From positions 62,001-126,000 of the forward strand of contig DBYX01000022.1 of NCBI GenBank assembly GCA_002311665.1: 64,000 nt of DNA, read 5' to 3'. Below are positions 34,027 to 42,765 of this stretch, piece after piece. The stretch comes from Lachnoclostridium sp. UBA1175 (GTDB lineage Bacteria > Bacillota > Clostridia > Lachnospirales > Lachnospiraceae). A program made the translations under genes and the position numbers. Each line of letters starts with the position of its first letter. The first letter of the stretch is position 1. Below the pieces are notes generated by a model that did no database searches, was not told the origin of the DNA, and worked only from the letters and a program-made list of their open reading frames with translations.

Positions 34027-36075
34027 TCAATATTTCTCCCAGTTTTCAAACGAAACTACTTCGAGAGTCTTGTTGTGTACAACATCGTTCTCCGTCACCG
34101 TCGTCTCCTGGTTGCCGCCGCCGTTTCTCGTGTACAGCGTCTTGATTCCGCCGACGAAGTAATTGTTGACGATATTGTACTGATTGTACTGGCTCGCATC
34201 CTTTCTTGCAAGGTGCAGACCGATCTGATCAATGAACGATTTGTACGCCGCTTCGGAGCTGAAGCCTTCGCTCATCGGAACGACTCTTACGATGCCGCCG
34301 TCCTTCGGCTTCATAGAAACACTCTTGGAAGAGAGCATGATAAGTCTTGCGTCTTTGTTCCAGTTCATATCATTGAAGGATATCGCATTCGTTGTAAGGT
34401 AGAAGAGCGCGTTTGCATAGTTACTTGTGCTGAGCATCGAGTTGTGATTACCGATGCAGATCTTGACTTTGAAACCATTGATCGACTGCTCGTTCTGGTC
34501 CTCACCCTTGCCGTTGGTATCCGCCGACTTGCCGCGACCGGACTTAAAGTAGAACTTGTTGCCGTTCTTCAGTCTGGCCACCGACTCGACCGTAGCCGAG
34601 TCCTTCTCCTGATAGCAGTCCGTGTATCTGATCGTGTTGGCCGTGGGTGCAATGTGGTTGCTCTCCGACATACCCTTCAGGAACCACTCGACATCCACCA
34701 GTGCACAATACTCGGGATCGTAATAATTGCCGTCACTCTTCTTGATGTTCGACTCGGGATTCGTGCTCGGAACCGATGCATCGTTATCGTACAGTCCGGA
34801 GGCGGTCAGTTTGATGTTTGTATTGCTGCCGCTGTAGGTCACCTTGCCGTTCTTAAACGAAGCTTCCTTCACGGTTGCCTTCAGGTCGTTGTTGTTCGTT
34901 CCGATAACGATCGAGTCGCGTCCCGTGGAGCAGATAAAGAGCGCTCCTTTGCTGCTGTAATCCGTGTCTACCTTGTCAGCCTGGGACTTTGTGTACTGCG
35001 GTTTCTTCGGATAAGGAAGATGCGTGATGGAACTGGACCCCGTGTAGTTGCCCGTCGCCGCCTTGTATGACGTCGCACCCTTCTTGAACTCGATATCCCG
35101 GCAGACCAGCGTCGTGTCCTTGTTGACGATCAGCTGGCCGCTTTCCTGAAGACGGATCGTTCCGCGAACGACAACCGTTCCGCCCATCAGCACAACCTTG
35201 GCATTGCCCTTGATGATCATATCGCCGTTCAACACAAGGCTGTTGGTCTCCGCGCCGGTACTCTGTCTCTCTGCTTTCTCGGAAGCCGACTCCGTGAAGT
35301 ACAGTAGCGTGTTGCCCCCGATCTCGATTGCCGTCGCCGTCGCAACTCCGTTCGTCACGGTATATCCGCCATTGGTCGAGGGGTTGGTGCAGACATAACC
35401 GCTGTAGTAGCTTCCGGCCACCTGCAGCAGCGTGTCCTGCGAGTCCGCGGAAAGTGCACTCGTACCGCCGCCCGCGATCATCGAATATCTTGAGGTCTGC
35501 GTCTGCGTGGTCGTCGTGATATAGAACGGAGAACGAATGCGGATGTCCGTCTTGATGTTCGAGACATAACCGCCCTCCGACTCGTCGACATACTCAATCT
35601 TGATGTTCTTGATGATAATCTCGCCCTCGCCGGACTCCTCGAAGCAGTGACCGCTTCCGTCGCCTTCCACGGAGAGGCTCACGACCTTCATCGTCGGGTT
35701 GCTGTTGGTGATATAACTCGCGAGTGCTTTCTCCAGTTTTACCTTCTCGGAACTTGTTGAAGATGCACCTGCCGCAACACCGTCGGCGAGCAGTTTGGAC
35801 TTAAAGTTTGCAATGAACGCGACCTGCGTCGTGGAGGAAGACTCCGCGAACGCTACCGCGACCTTCTGCTGCACGCCCAGTTTAATGTCATCTACGAACG
35901 CTTCATTCTCATAGAATGTCGAGGACGACTGCTTTCCGATACCCTTCTGCAGGTAGGAGAGCAGGGAGATCCTCAGGATCGTAGCTGACAGAAGGAAACA
36001 AAGCATGATGCAGATCATCACGCTGATCAGCGCGATACCGCGATCATCATTTTTTAATCTTCTGCGCATAAACAT
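34027..36075 (-). CDS. PilX-like large pilus assembly protein
   Basis: A 682-residue protein with an N-terminal RRRLKNDDRG and the helix IALISVMICIMLCFLLSATIL, resembling the PilX N-terminal domain. The residue at mature position +5 is Ser rather than Glu, which is tolerated in the GspK/PilX group. The long soluble part contains short beta-strand-like repeats (VVLMGGTVVVRGTIRLQESGQLIV, in the style of a right-handed beta-helix, near 300-330). GGAG lies upstream of the ATG at 36075, 15 bases after the previous stop. Such proteins sit at the pilus tip or start assembly. The central domain is not recognised. Confidence 0.8.
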   Translation of the reverse strand: MFMRRRLKNDDRGIALISVMICIMLCFLLSATILRISLLSYLQKGIGKQSSSTFYENEAFVDDIKLGVQQKVAVAFAESSSTTQVAFIANFKSKLLADGVAAGASSTSSEKVKLEKALASYITNSNPTMKVVSLSVEGDGSGHCFEESGEGEIIIKNIKIEYVDESEGGYVSNIKTDIRIRSPFYITTTTQTQTSRYSMIAGGGTSALSADSQDTLLQVAGSYYSGYVCTNPSTNGGYTVTNGVATATAIEIGGNTLLYFTESASEKAERQSTGAETNSLVLNGDMIIKGNAKVVLMGGTVVVRGTIRLQESGQLIVNKDTTLVCRDIEFKKGATSYKAATGNYTGSSSITHLPYPKKPQYTKSQADKVDTDYSSKGALFICSTGRDSIVIGTNNNDLKATVKEASFKNGKVTYSGSNTNIKLTASGLYDNDASVPSTNPESNIKKSDGNYYDPEYCALVDVEWFLKGMSESNHIAPTANTIRYTDCYQEKDSATVESVARLKNGNKFYFKSGRGKSADTNGKGEDQNEQSINGFKVKICIGNHNSMLSTSNYANALFYLTTNAISFNDMNWNKDARLIMLSSKSVSMKPKDGGIVRVVPMSEGFSSEAAYKSFIDQIGLHLARKDASQYNQYNIVNNYFVGGIKTLYTRNGGGNQETTVTENDVVHNKTLEVVSFENWEKY

Positions 36076-36089
36076 AATCGGTTCTCCTT

Positions 36090-36755
36090 TCAATAGCTAT
36101 AGTCTGTGACAGAACCTTCAATCTCTGCAAGCGGAGCACCCGCCGTGAGCGATGTGAGATCGCTGGCGGAGCGGTAAACCAAAATCGTTACCTTATAAAA
36201 CTTCATAACGTTGACACCACCCGCCCGCAATGTGGTTTCAACACTTCCTCCCGCCGCGCCGCGGCTTCTTGTTACATCCAGTTCGTACTTGATGATGGCG
36301 TCGTAACTTGCTCCGCCGGACTGGATCTTACGGACCCAGAACGCGTACTTTCCGTCACTCTTGGCATGGAACTCATATCCGTTCGATGTGCTGTACGTCA
36401 CGGTCTTGTTCGTTCCGCCGATCGTGCTGGTCAATGCAAAATTCACTTCCTGCGCGGAACCTGAGAATGACGTGCCCGCCTCCAGGTCGCCTGCGACGAT
36501 CGTGATCGGAACCGACGGAGTCAGATTGTCACACTGTGCGGCAACCTCCTTCAGCGAAATACCCTTGCAGGATTCCATCAGATTCTCAGCGATCGTCGTC
36601 GCCGAAAGACGACGGCGGGACTTGCTGTTGACCGTTGCCACAGACACGAACGACTGCAGAACGGGGATGGAAATCACCGCGAGGATCGCGACCGCGATCA
36701 ACACCTCCACCAAAGTAAAACCGGAATTTCTCTTTTTCTCTCTGTCCTCTCTCAT
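36090..36755 (-). CDS. Minor type IV prepilin, PilV-like
   Basis: A 221-residue prepilin: MREDREKKRNSG, cleavage before FTLVE, and the helix VEVLIAVAILAVISIPVLQSF. RRRLSATTIAENLMES after the helix is typical of the PilV/GspI group. Two N-X-T sequons (N-L-T, N-K-T) lie in the soluble domain. A strong AGGAG precedes the ATG. It lies between the PilO-like gene and the PilX-like gene, in the usual order of a minor pilin cassette. Confidence 0.89.
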   Translation of the reverse strand: MREDREKKRNSGFTLVEVLIAVAILAVISIPVLQSFVSVATVNSKSRRRLSATTIAENLMESCKGISLKEVAAQCDNLTPSVPITIVAGDLEAGTSFSGSAQEVNFALTSTIGGTNKTVTYSTSNGYEFHAKSDGKYAFWVRKIQSGGASYDAIIKYELDVTRSRGAAGGSVETTLRAGGVNVMKFYKVTILVYRSASDLTSLTAGAPLAEIEGSVTDYSY

Positions 36756-36875
36756 ACTCCTATCCCTTTCCGGCTCCCGGCGGCTTCACAGCGCCGCCAT
36801 TGCAGATCCTTACTCTATGTTTATGCTTCTCCTCTTGAGGCATACTGTATGCCCTGCTGTCTATATACGGCTATG

Positions 36876-36903
36876 CCGTTCCCGCCGCAACGGGCGGGAA
36901 CGG
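36876..36903 (-). other. Intercistronic hairpin between pilO and the minor pilins
   Basis: A perfect 11-bp GC-rich stem (36876-36886 with 36893-36903, six-base loop) without a T-tract, in a 176-base gap. A second small hairpin is at 36779-36798. It could act as a processing or stability element that sets minor pilin mRNA level. Confidence 0.6.
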
Positions 36904-36931
36904 TAAACCGTCGTACTTATAATCTTTTCGA

Positions 36932-37663
36932 TCACGGCATCGGAAGTTGGCCTTCCGGTGTCGGCTCCGGAGTCGGCGTTACCGTCGGTCCGAATACGCA
37001 CTCAACACCCATCGAAACGGTAGGAACTACAACTTCCGGATGAGGATAGTTGGAATCAAGTCCCTGTCCGAGAGACGAGAAGTCGGATACGCCGTATGCG
37101 TGAACGATGATGCTTCCAATCACGGTTCCTGTGATGTTATTGAACTTAAGCGTGATCGTCTCAAAGTTCTTCGCCTTGTTCTTCTCTGCCTCCTGGAAGA
37201 TCGATGCAAGCATCTTCTTGCAGCCTGTATAGGTCGCATTGGTAAATGTCATATTGAAGGACGCGTCGTTGCTGCCGAAGAGCACGTTCTTCTCGTTGAA
37301 CTTGCCGTAGTAGCTCTCCTGAGTTGCTGAAGCAAGCATATAATACTCTCCGAAATGCACTCCGTACTCCGGAACCTGCTCAAGGCTGTACAGGTACATG
37401 ATCATGTCGTCGAAGCGGTAGAAAGCGGGATATCTCTTTACCATCGCCTTCATCTCACCTTCCCACTTGGTCATCTCGTTCTTCAGTTCCTGCTCGTTGA
37501 TCTTGAGAAGCTTCTTGTTCTCATCGGTCTTCGCGGTGATCTTATTCTGGAGTTCCTCCGCCTTGGTGACCTGCGCGCGGTAATTGAACTGATATACGCA
37601 GAAGAGTGCGATCGCTCCCAAAAGCACCATCACGATGCTGATATCTCTCTTGGAAATCTTCAT
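36932..37663 (-). CDS. pilO: PilO-like inner-membrane pilus assembly protein
   Basis: A 243-residue bitopic protein: a short cytoplasmic tail, one membrane helix (about 10-27), a coiled coil (about 32-70) and a ferredoxin-like domain, the layout of PilO. PilO pairs with PilN to link the cytoplasmic PilM ring to the rest of the machine. It starts two bases after the PilM-PilN stop. The C-terminus has a short Thr-Pro tail (TVTPTPEPTPEG) not usual for PilO. Three N-X-T sequons lie in the exported domain. Sequence similarity to characterised PilO is weak; the call leans on topology and position. Confidence 0.82.
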   Translation of the reverse strand: MKISKRDISIVMVLLGAIALFCVYQFNYRAQVTKAEELQNKITAKTDENKKLLKINEQELKNEMTKWEGEMKAMVKRYPAFYRFDDMIMYLYSLEQVPEYGVHFGEYYMLASATQESYYGKFNEKNVLFGSNDASFNMTFTNATYTGCKKMLASIFQEAEKNKAKNFETITLKFNNITGTVIGSIIVHAYGVSDFSSLGQGLDSNYPHPEVVVPTVSMGVECVFGPTVTPTPEPTPEGQLPMP

Positions 37664-37665
37664 AC

Positions 37666-39417
37666 TTATTTACCTCCCTGCGGAAGCATGCTCTCCAGGC
37701 CTTCGCCAAGAGAAAGTGCATCCTTGTATACCATTTCGATCTGGCAGGTTACCACCCAGACAGGCTCCGTCGGAGTCGGGGTAGGTCCTTCCGGCGTCGG
37801 CGTCGGCGTATTGGTCGGGGTAGGTGTTACACCCTTCGGGAGTTCTTCTTCCTCCTCCACCTCGGGAACGAACAATGTTTCCTTGACTGTCGACATCGCC
37901 GTGATCGTCACCGTATCGAATTTGTACAGCTGCTGCGCGATCGTTGCGAGATCCTTTTTGTTCGCGCAGGTGATATCCATCAGGAGAGCCGAATCCTTCG
38001 TCGAGATCTGCGCAGCGATGAAGTTCGAAGGCATCTTCTTCTCAAGCTCCTCGAGGAACTCTACGAAGCGCTCGTTGTAACTTGCCTCGAGACCGCTGTA
38101 GCTGATTACCTTGTTGTAGGTCTGCTGGCTCGTCTGGTGGTTCAGCTGGATATCCTTCAGCTTCTGGTTGGCCTTCAGCTGATCCTCGATATCCTGGAGC
38201 TCCTTCTCCTTGTTGCTCACCTTGATCTTACCGACAAGGAACAGCGCAAGCGCGATCGCGAGGAACGCAACCATCGCAGCAAACGGAAGGATCAGGGACT
38301 GCTGTCTCTCGCCCTTCATCAACTCCGGCGAGAGCAGCTGCAGAGGCTTCATCGAAGCACCGATGCAGGCTGCGAGAACATGCATCGTGACATCGCTGTA
38401 ACCGGTGCTGAGGATCTTGATCTGGTTCAGTCCGTCATAGTTGTGTACGCTGTATCCGAGCTCGTTCCCGAGCAACTCGTCGAGGCCGATGAAGTCGGCG
38501 CCGATGCCGACAAGCTCAATGCTGTCAATCGGCTCATTGTCGTTGCGGGATACATAGTACTCAAGGATACGACCGATGTTACCGATGAGGTAACGAAGGT
38601 TTTCGGTGAGCATGATGCGGGACATCATAACCTCGTCCGAGGTGTCCTCCGGCTCCTGATAATCCACATCGACATTCAGGTAACGGCGGATGCAGTGGTT
38701 CGTCATAAACGCGCGCGTCGCGCCGTAGTAGTCAAGATTCTCGCCGTAGACGTCGAGTTCCATCATGTTCTCGATGACACCGTTCACGCCGTGAGCGACC
38801 GAACGCTGCAGCACGATCTCGCCGTCCTTGACGATCGTCACGAGGGAGCTGTGCTCATCAATCTTGATGACTGCGTTGGTTCCGCGCGAGAAATCCTGTC
38901 TCACAACCTGGAACACACTGTTGCCGACATAGTCGATTGCCTTGATGTGCATCTGCAACGAATGCGCCAGATCCAGATACGACGTCGTCACATCGTTCGG
39001 CACAGCAAGCAGGGACAAGCGATACTGCTTCTCCTCCTTCGTGTCGATCTTGCCGAGGATGTTGTAAACCAGGTGATACTGGTTCATATCCACGGGGAAG
39101 TACTCCGCGGCGTTCGCCGTGATCAGCGGCAGGATCTTGTTCTCCTTCACCAACGGAATCCGGGCTTCACGGTTAGCGATACGGCTCGAGGAAACAGTGA
39201 ACACGACGTTGTCGGTCTTGATCTCTCTCTTGCGCAGTTCCGCTTTCAGGCTGATGATGAAGTCCTCATTACGGCTGACCACACCATCCTGAACCATGTC
39301 TCTCGGAGTCTCCAGGCTGAATGCCTGGTAGATCTTCGGCGACTTTGACAGATAGTCGATCTCGACGACTCTTGTCGTGGCCTGCCCGATCTCCATTGAC
39401 AGCACTTTCTTAGCCAT
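37666..39417 (-). CDS. PilM-PilN fusion protein
   Basis: A 583-residue fusion. Residues about 1-345 are an actin-fold PilM (LSMEIGQATTRVVEIDY, AAEYFPVDMNQYH, ELVGIGADFIGLDEL). The PilN N-terminal peptide, which normally docks onto PilM, follows directly (LQLLSPELMKGER, about 359-371), then a membrane helix (about 375-396), a coiled coil and a small soluble domain. A Thr-Pro-rich stretch (about 530-551) leads to an extra C-terminal segment. Joining PilM to PilN fixes a contact that other pilus systems make between two proteins. It is followed at two bases by pilO. Confidence 0.9.
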   Translation of the reverse strand: MAKKVLSMEIGQATTRVVEIDYLSKSPKIYQAFSLETPRDMVQDGVVSRNEDFIISLKAELRKREIKTDNVVFTVSSSRIANREARIPLVKENKILPLITANAAEYFPVDMNQYHLVYNILGKIDTKEEKQYRLSLLAVPNDVTTSYLDLAHSLQMHIKAIDYVGNSVFQVVRQDFSRGTNAVIKIDEHSSLVTIVKDGEIVLQRSVAHGVNGVIENMMELDVYGENLDYYGATRAFMTNHCIRRYLNVDVDYQEPEDTSDEVMMSRIMLTENLRYLIGNIGRILEYYVSRNDNEPIDSIELVGIGADFIGLDELLGNELGYSVHNYDGLNQIKILSTGYSDVTMHVLAACIGASMKPLQLLSPELMKGERQQSLILPFAAMVAFLAIALALFLVGKIKVSNKEKELQDIEDQLKANQKLKDIQLNHQTSQQTYNKVISYSGLEASYNERFVEFLEELEKKMPSNFIAAQISTKDSALLMDITCANKKDLATIAQQLYKFDTVTITAMSTVKETLFVPEVEEEEELPKGVTPTPTNTPTPTPEGPTPTPTEPVWVVTCQIEMVYKDALSLGEGLESMLPQGGK

Positions 39418-39436
39418 ACTTTTCTTGCCTCCCTCT

Positions 39437-39459
39437 CGAACGAATACGTTCTTCGTTCG
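39437..39459 (-). other. Small hairpin before the pilM-pilN gene
   Basis: An 8-bp inverted repeat (39437-39444 with 39452-39459) in the 152-base gap between pilD and pilM-pilN, without a T-tract. It could be an mRNA processing or stability element. Confidence 0.4.
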
Positions 39460-39569
39460 TCCTTCCTTGTTAGTTTATCATTAACTGAAAGAATGTCTCA
39501 GCAATTTACGTATATCGAACTCTTTCTCCTCATATTTACACGCCGGGTTATTCCGACGGCCGGCGTTTA

Positions 39570-40343
39570 TCACAATCCGATAAACCCGGTATACCACCCC
39601 AGTAGCCTCTCTCCGAACAGGATGGCGATCAGGATTCCGGCCGCCAGATACGGCCCCATCGCAAGCACGCGTCCCGCCTTCGAAATCTTCATCCGTACGA
39701 TATGGATGATTGATCCGATGATGCAACCGAGGACAAATGCCAAAATGATCAACTTCCAACCGAGCAAAAGCCCGGCGGCTCCCATCAGTTTCACATCTCC
39801 GCCGCCGATGGCACGGCCTTTTGAAATAAACCACAGAATGCCAAGCGGCACACTCACCGCAAACATTCCGATGATATACAGCCATATCGATCCGAACAAG
39901 TCGTCCAGATTGAGAAGTCCGCACACCACTCTGATCACACCGAGCGAAAGGATGAAAATGTTAAATCCGATCGGTATGATATAAGTCCGGAAATCAATCA
40001 CACTCAGCGCGAGCAAAGCCGAAGCGCACAAACAGTAGATCACGCTCACGACATTGATCCCGCACAGCAGAAGGATCACGACATACAAGGCTCCGTTCAG
40101 CGCCTCCACGATCGGATACTGCACCGAGATCTTCTCGTGGCACTTCCGGCAATGTCCCCTCAGGATGATCCAGCTGAACAGCGGGATCAGATCGAACCAC
40201 CGAAGCTGGTATCCGCAACTCATACAGTGTGAACGCCGGGAAGCGAGGTCCTCACCCTTCGGTACGCGGAAGATCACAACATTCAGAAAGCTTCCGATCA
40301 CAATGCCGAACAAAAACGCAATAACATAGATGACAATGTCCAT
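39570..40343 (-). CDS. pilD: Prepilin peptidase / N-methyltransferase
   Basis: A 257-residue A24 aspartyl protease with about seven membrane segments. The N-terminal GSFLNVVIFRVP and two CxxC pairs (CMSCGYQL and CRKCHEKI) form the zinc-binding methyltransferase-type domain. The two catalytic Asp residues are in SVIDFRTYIIP and RAIGGGDVKLMG. It removes the leader peptides of all prepilins in the operon and methylates the new N-termini. It follows the second pilin gene by 36 bases. Confidence 0.94.
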   Translation of the reverse strand: MDIVIYVIAFLFGIVIGSFLNVVIFRVPKGEDLASRRSHCMSCGYQLRWFDLIPLFSWIILRGHCRKCHEKISVQYPIVEALNGALYVVILLLCGINVVSVIYCLCASALLALSVIDFRTYIIPIGFNIFILSLGVIRVVCGLLNLDDLFGSIWLYIIGMFAVSVPLGILWFISKGRAIGGGDVKLMGAAGLLLGWKLIILAFVLGCIIGSIIHIVRMKISKAGRVLAMGPYLAAGILIAILFGERLLGWYTGFIGL

Positions 40344-40379
40344 CTAACCGTATACTCCAAAACCTTATATTTCGTATGA

Positions 40380-40811
40380 TCAATACCACGCGCCCGCCAC
40401 GGAAGGATATCCGTCCGGTGTTGCCGGTGCGACGATCGACACTTTGTAAACCTTATTCGAATACTCGTTGGACTCGGGCTTCACCCTGCTCAGGTTGCCG
40501 AACAACTCGGTAAGGTTGGTTGTCAACTGCGTACCCGTAGGATCATTGGCAACCGCGATTCCGCTCGCCTTATCGAAGGTGACGACGACGGTTCCCGCCG
40601 TAACCACATACTCTCCCGAGAAGACAACAATTTCCGCAGCGCGTCGGATCTCTTCCGCTGCGGACTCATCTTTACGCATCCGAGCCTTCTCAACATATCT
40701 CAGATACATCGGCGCCAAAACGCCGACAAGGATTGCCATGATGGCAATCACTACAATAATTTCGACGAGGGAGAATCCCCCGTTATTTTTTTCTCCTCTG
40801 GTGGAATTCAT
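40380..40811 (-). CDS. Type IV pilin, second PilA paralogue
   Basis: A 143-residue prepilin (cleavage G before FSLVE, Glu +5). Its helix is almost identical to that of the next pilin upstream (IVVIAIMAILVGVLAP then YLRYVEKAR), so the two are duplicates whose soluble domains have diverged. Two N-X-S/T sequons (Asn99, Asn106) lie in the exported domain. The gene lies just after the hairpin that follows the presumed major pilin, which suggests lower expression. It may be a minor subunit or an alternative fibre protein. Confidence 0.9.
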   Translation of the reverse strand: MNSTRGEKNNGGFSLVEIIVVIAIMAILVGVLAPMYLRYVEKARMRKDESAAEEIRRAAEIVVFSGEYVVTAGTVVVTFDKASGIAVANDPTGTQLTTNLTELFGNLSRVKPESNEYSNKVYKVSIVAPATPDGYPSVAGAWY

Positions 40812-40845
40812 CTCTTCACCGCTTTCTTAGTTTTATGCGTTTGGC

Positions 40846-40869
40846 AGGGTGGCGCTTTCGCGCCACCCT
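40846..40869 (-). other. Stem-loop after the major pilin gene
   Basis: A perfect 10-bp stem (40846-40855 with 40860-40869) with a GAAA tetraloop on the minus strand and no T-tract. Its position between two pilin genes suits a 3' mRNA-stabilising element or partial terminator that raises the major pilin over downstream genes. Confidence 0.7.
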
Positions 40870-40935
40870 ATAGGGATTACCAAGCATAATCAACTAAACA
40901 ATTGTCACTCAGTCAAATTGTAAGTCAACCGTCAA

Positions 40936-41391
40936 TTATGACTGCCACTTCTTAGCGAAGTCAGGCGAGAAAGCAATGAGCTTTTCTGCGTCGATTTCCC
41001 AAGTAACATTGCCGGCAGGCTGAAGCGTTCCTTCGAACGACATTTCAACTGCCTTGAATTCCTTGGACTTGCAGGTATAGCCGTTACCAGCAATTGCCTT
41101 CCACTCATCAAGAGCCGGGTTGTCAGCATCGGTGGATGCTACAGTAACATCCATGCTAAGAGTACCGGTTCCGGAAAGCGTGAACTTCGATCCAGCTGCA
41201 AGATCGAACTGCGGATCGATAGCAACCTTCTCGGCTGCTGCCATAATGTCAGAGATCGAGGAAACGTCCGTAGACTTGCGGGACTTCTCAACATATCTCA
41301 GGTAAGCCGGTGCAAGAACACCAACAAGCACTGCCATGATGGCAATAACAACGATCAACTCAACGAGGGAAAAACCCTGATTCTTCTTCAT
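40936..41391 (-). CDS. pilA: Major type IV pilin
   Basis: A 151-residue prepilin: MKKNQG, cleavage before FSLVE, the helix ELIVVIAIMAVLVGVLAP and YLRYVEKSRKS. Its size, and the hairpins on both sides of its message, make it the best candidate for the main fibre subunit. The ATG at 41391 has AAAAGGAG upstream; earlier in-frame codons would extend the leader unnaturally. It has one N-V-T sequon at Asn128. Its third-position use is less GC-rich than that of neighbouring genes, as often seen for highly expressed genes. It has only one Cys, so no intramolecular disulphide. Confidence 0.9.
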   Translation of the reverse strand: MKKNQGFSLVELIVVIAIMAVLVGVLAPAYLRYVEKSRKSTDVSSISDIMAAAEKVAIDPQFDLAAGSKFTLSGTGTLSMDVTVASTDADNPALDEWKAIAGNGYTCKSKEFKAVEMSFEGTLQPAGNVTWEIDAEKLIAFSPDFAKKWQS

Positions 41392-41482
41392 AACTTTTGT
41401 TCTCCTTTTCATTTTTTCATATAATATACTCTTTATCTTAAACACCCGCCGCCCTATATCAACGGGCGCTTAATTCATTGGG

Positions 41483-41499
41483 ATACCGCCGGGCGGTAT
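41483..41499 (-). other. Stem-loop before the major pilin gene
   Basis: A 7-bp inverted repeat (41483-41489 with 41493-41499, loop CGG), with a further GCCC/GGGC pairing just downstream in the message. It lies in the 132-base gap between pilC and the major pilin and could be a processing site that yields a short pilin mRNA. Confidence 0.5.
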
Positions 41500-41523
41500 G
41501 TGAGGAGCGCTGTCCCCTTCTTA

Positions 41524-42735
41524 TTACAGGTTGTCGAGACCGGAGTAGAGAGCACCCATCGGGGCAACAACCGCGCCTATGATGACGCCGCAGATGCCGG
41601 CCATCAACAGGATGATCACAGGCTCGAGCGCTGCCATCAACGCCTGCGTTGCGGCCTCAACCTCTTCGTCGTAGTAGTCGGCCATCTTCGTGAGCATGGC
41701 CTCAAGGTCACCGGTTTCCTCTCCGATCTTGGTCATATGGATAACCATCGGAGGGAACAGTCCGCAGCGCTTGAGAGGCTCGGAGAGCGGAACGCCCTTC
41801 TTGACCTCTTCCTTGCACTCGTACACCGCCTGCTTGAAGAGGAAGTTGCTCATCGTCTTCGCCGTGATGTCCAGCGAGTCGATCATCGAGATACCTGCTG
41901 CAGTAAGTGTACTGAGCGTTCTCGCAAGTCTCGAGGAGGCGGACTTGACGGTGAAATTCTTAACCGCCGGAAGCTTGATCGCCAGCGTGGCGAAGAAGAT
42001 AGTACCGGTCTGTGACGATTTGAACATCTTGATGCCGATGGCGATGATCGCAATGACACCGAGCGCTACGAACCAGTTCTCCTGGAGCCAGTCGCTGGCG
42101 TTGACAACGAATGTCGTGATGCCGGGCATCTTGATGTCCATATCCTTGAACATGTTCATGAATGTCGGCACAACCTTTACAAGGAGGACGACACACACGG
42201 CGATGGCTACGAAGAATACGACGATCGGGTAAACCATTGCCTTCTTGACAAGACCGCCCAGGTAGGCGTCCTTCTCGAACTGAGTAGCCATTCGGGTGAA
42301 AGATACGTCGATACTACCGGAAGCCTCACCGGCATCCACCATGTTGATAAGCATGGTCGGGAAGATATCGGGATGAGCTCTCATCGAGTTGCCGAGCGTC
42401 TCACCTTTGGCCACGCTCGCGCGGACCTCGCCGATCGCCTTCTGGAACTGCTTGTTCTCCGTCTGCTCTTCCATCATACCGAGTGCATCCATAATCGGAA
42501 CACCGGCGTTGATGATACTCACGAACTGTCGGCAGAACACGGCAAGCTCACGCTTTTTAACTTTCGAACCACCGAGGTTGAGGTCCTTGTTGAAGATGTT
42601 CGCCTCGGTAACCTTGATGGGGATCAGGCCTTCGCCCTTCAGCATTGACGCGGCGCGGTCAGGCGTCGTGGCATCAATACTTCCCTTCTTCTGCTTGCCG
42701 AATTTGTCGACGGCTGCATATTGGTAAGTTGCCAT
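41524..42735 (-). CDS. pilC: PilC/GspF inner-membrane platform protein
   Basis: A 403-residue protein of the GspF family with two repeated domains and three membrane helices. YQYAAVDKFGKQKKGSIDA opens the protein, FCRQFVSIINAGVPIMDALG starts the first domain and the second repeat LARTLSTLTAAGISMIDSL starts near 272. PilC is the platform turned by PilB and PilT. Length matches the family (about 400). It starts 30 bases after pilT. Confidence 0.95.
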   Translation of the reverse strand: MATYQYAAVDKFGKQKKGSIDATTPDRAASMLKGEGLIPIKVTEANIFNKDLNLGGSKVKKRELAVFCRQFVSIINAGVPIMDALGMMEEQTENKQFQKAIGEVRASVAKGETLGNSMRAHPDIFPTMLINMVDAGEASGSIDVSFTRMATQFEKDAYLGGLVKKAMVYPIVVFFVAIAVCVVLLVKVVPTFMNMFKDMDIKMPGITTFVVNASDWLQENWFVALGVIAIIAIGIKMFKSSQTGTIFFATLAIKLPAVKNFTVKSASSRLARTLSTLTAAGISMIDSLDITAKTMSNFLFKQAVYECKEEVKKGVPLSEPLKRCGLFPPMVIHMTKIGEETGDLEAMLTKMADYYDEEVEAATQALMAALEPVIILLMAGICGVIIGAVVAPMGALYSGLDNL

Positions 42736-42765
42736 TCGTACCTCCTGGACAATAAATAGTCTTCC

